Below, piece by piece: positions 61,508 through 64,000 of a DNA stretch of 64,000 bases. The notes under the pieces were generated by a model. That model was not told where the DNA came from, made no database searches, and saw nothing but the letters and a program-made list of their open reading frames with translations. The position numbers and the translations under genes are program-made. Position 1 is the first letter of the stretch; each line of letters starts with the position of its first letter. The DNA comes from Paracyclopina nana (Eukaryota; Arthropoda; Copepoda; Cyclopoida; Cyclopettidae): NCBI GenBank assembly GCA_019096065.1, contig JAGUCH010000003.1, forward strand, positions 9,424,001 through 9,488,000, given 5' to 3'.

Positions 61508-62537
61508 CAAAATAGAAAACTAGAGTTTCAGTTTTGTCGCAAACTTTTTGTTTCAGTGGGCAACTGAAAATCGCATCGCCACTAGCATTTCGCTACTACA
61601 GCCAGCTTTCAAACTGAATTTGCCACACTGCACCAGAAGTAACTTTTTTCAAAGTGGTTTGTGGAAAAGTTTCCTTGTAGCACTAGCCTCCATGGAAAAC
61701 TAGAGTTTCAGTTTTGTCGCAAACTTTTTGTTTCAGTGGGCAACTGAAAATCGCATTGCTACTAGCATTTCCCTACTACAGCTTTCAAACTGAATTTGCC
61801 ACACTGCACCAGAAGTAACTTTTTTCAAAGTGGTTTTTGGAAAAGTTTCCTTGTACCACTAGCTTCCATGGAAAACTAGAGTTTCAGTTTTGTCGCAAAC
61901 TTTTTGTTTCAGTGGGCAACTGAAAATCGCATCGCCACTAGCATTTCCCTACTAAAGCTTTCAAACTGAATTTGCCACACTGCACCAGAAGTAACTTTTT
62001 TCAAAGTGGTTTGTGGAAAAGTTTCCTTGTACCACTAGCTTCCATGGAAAACTAGAGTTTCAGTTTTGTCGCAAACTTTTTGTTTCAGTGGGCAACTGAA
62101 AATCGCATCGCCACTAGCATTTCGCTACTACAGCCAGCTTTCAAACTGAATTTGCCACACTGCACCAGAAGTAACTTTTTTCAAAGTGGTTTGTGGAAAA
62201 GTTTCCTTTTGCCACTAGCTTCCATGGAAAACTAGAGTTTCAGTTTTGTAGCAAACTTTTTGTTTCAGTGGGCAACTGAAAATCGCATTGCCACGAGCAT
62301 TACGCTACTACAGCCAGCTTTCAAACTGAATTTGCCACACTGCACCAGAACTAACTTTTTTCAAAGTGGTTTGTGGAAAAGTTTCCTTGTAGCACTGGCT
62401 TCCATGGAAAACTAGAGTTTCAGTTTTGTCGCAAACTTTTTGTTTCAGTGGGCAACTGAAAATCACATCGCCACTAGCATTTTGCTACAACAGCTAGCTT
62501 TCAAACTGAATTTGCCACACTGCACCAGAAGTAACTT
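61508..62537 (+). repeat. Forward satellite array, units of 176-180 bp
   Basis: Units begin CCATGGAAAACTAGAGTTTC at 61,690, 61,866, 62,042, 62,222 and 62,402, with a partial unit before the first. Spacing is 176, 176, 180, 180. Each unit contains GTCGCAAACTTTTTGTTTCA, an ACTGAAAATCGCAT block and CCACACTGCACCAGAAGTAA. Divergence between units is low. The array lies in the RIM intron. Confidence 0.95.
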
Positions 62538-62900
62538 TCATGGGGTCGAATCCACCATAGGTAAACTATCTTTCTAGCTTTTCTAACTTTCTTTCACTTA
62601 AGATATGTCTTAGTCTTAAGAAAGAGAAAGCTTAATTAATTAATCAAACTATGATGCACTCACAGTAAAACTACCCTAAAAATGGTCCAACAATGATGGT
62701 ATGATGATAGAAATGATGACAGAAATAAAAAATGCTCATCACATATCATATTTATAATAAAATTTCAATTTTATCTCATTTTTTGCATGTTCATTTGATG
62801 AAATCAAAAAACATTGACTATTAACTCAATATGTTCAGAAAAATGAAAAGTGTACCCCAAAATGCTGACAAAATAAAATATGACATTAATAAATATAGTT
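62538..62900. other. Spacer between the opposed satellite arrays
   Basis: About 360 AT-rich bases with imperfect ATGATGATAGAAATGATGAC repeats and no satellite unit. It would be the loop if the two arrays paired in a transcript. Confidence 0.7.
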
Positions 62901-64000
62901 CAGTTGTCCACTGAAACAAAAAGTTTGCGACAAAACTGAAACTCTAGTTTTCCATGGAAGCTAGTGGTACAAGGAAACTTTTCCAAAAACCACTTTGAAA
63001 AAAGTTACTTCTGGTGCAGTGTGGCAAATTCAGTTTGAAAGCTGGCTGTAGTAGCAAAATGCTAGTGGCGATGCGATTTTCAGTTGCCCACTGAAACAAA
63101 AAGTTTGCGACAAAACTGAAACTCTAGTCTTCCATGGAAGCTAGTGGCAAAAGGAAACTTTTCCACAAACCACTTTGAAAAAAGTTACTTCTGGTGCAGT
63201 GAGGAAAATTCAGTTTGAAAGCTGGCTGTAGTAGCGAAATGCTAGTGGCAATGCGATTTTCAGTTGCCCACTGAAACAAAAAGTTTGCTACAAAACTGAA
63301 ACTCTAGTTTTCCATGGAAGCTAGTGGCAAAAGGAAACTTTTCCACAAACCACTTTGAAAAAAGTTACTTCTGGTGCAGTGTGGCAAATTCAGTTTGAAA
63401 GCTGGCTGTAGTAGCGAAATGCTAGTGGCGATGCGATTTTCAGTTGCCCACTGAAACAAAAAGTTTGCGACAAAACTGAAACTCTAGTTTTCCATGGAAG
63501 CTAGTGGTAAAAGGAAACTTTTCCACAAACCACTTTGAAAAAAGTTAATTCTGGTGCAGTGTGGCAAATTCAGTTTGAAAGCTGGCTGTAGTAGCGAAAT
63601 GCTAGTGGCGATGCGATTTTCAGTTGCCCACTGAAACAAAAAGTTTGCGACAAAACTGAAACTCTAGTTTTCCATGGAAGCTAGTGGTAAAAGGAAACTT
63701 TTCCACAAACCACTTTGAAAAAAGTTACTTCTGGTGCAGTGTGGCAAATTCAGTTTGAAAGCTGGCTGTAGTAGCGAAATGCTAGTGGTGATGCGATTTT
63801 CAGTTGCCCACTGAAACAAAAAGTTTGCGACAAAACTGAAACTCTAGTTTTCCATGGAAGCTAGTGCTGCAAGGAAACTTTTCCACAAACCACTTTGAAA
63901 AAAGTTACTTCTGGTGCAGTGAGGAAAATTCAGTTTGAAAGCTGGCTGTAGTAGCGAAATGCTAGTGGCGATGCGATTTTCAGTTGCCCACTGAAACAAA
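62901..64000 (-). repeat. Reverse satellite array, 180-bp units, running off the window
   Basis: The same unit in reverse complement. CTGAAACAAAAAGTTTGC recurs at 62,911, 63,091, 63,271, 63,451, 63,631 and 63,811, and its start recurs at 63,991, exactly 180 apart. Six full units are seen and the array continues past 64,000. This arm is more regular than the forward arm. Confidence 0.95.

Noticed and set aside
62544-62570. GGGTCGAATCCACC resembling a tRNA T-arm
   Set aside because: No A box or acceptor pairing at the right distance.
61508-64000. CRISPR array
   Set aside because: Units are contiguous about 180-bp repeats without unique spacers, in a eukaryotic intron; this is a satellite.

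Overview
This looks like nuclear DNA from an invertebrate animal, most likely an arthropod (crustacean or chelicerate). It is AT-rich, its genes have many short phase-matched introns with GT-AG borders, and poly(A) signals are AATAAA. The recognisable products are animal proteins: a five-Ig adhesion receptor, mitochondrial hydroxyacid-oxoacid transhydrogenase, the synaptic protein RIM and a probable 7-transmembrane chemoreceptor. Assignment to arthropods is inference.

Layout. (1) Bases 1-28,497 hold no gene I can support. They contain foldback elements (6,610-7,013; 7,927-8,094), scattered CpG-rich islets beside TTGTTTAC motifs, and a probable decayed Ty3/gypsy pol remnant (about 23.1-23.9 kb, minus strand). 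(2) 28.5-38.8 kb, plus strand, is a nephrin/Kirre-like receptor: five Ig domains, one membrane segment and at least three frame-compatible alternative cytoplasmic tails, two ending in class I PDZ ligands. Its start and signal peptide were not found. A small membrane-protein reading frame with its own poly(A) signal lies in the first visible intron and also ends in a PDZ-type motif (TSV). (3) 38.8-47 kb is a graveyard: a kelch-like pseudogene (minus), a broken LRAT-like gene and a partial copy of it (plus), several foldback elements, one hAT-type MITE with a perfect 8-bp target duplication, and diverged copies of a larger unit. (4) 47.1-49.04 kb, minus, is a complete five-exon 7TM protein resembling arthropod gustatory receptors. 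(5) 49.3-51.96 kb, plus, is a complete nine-exon ADHFE1 gene, divergently arranged from the receptor and with one apparent GC-AG intron. (6) 52.9-64 kb, plus, is the 5' part of RIM: a possible TATA promoter and leader, two coding exons 5.7 kb apart, then an intron filled by about 180-bp satellite repeats in two opposite-facing arrays. The gene runs off the window.

The genes are not an operon. The most notable biology is the receptor's switchable tails, the nested PDZ-tailed membrane protein, and the large inverted satellite in the RIM intron. All exon limits were read by hand from splice signals, phase and protein resemblance; transcripts would settle them.
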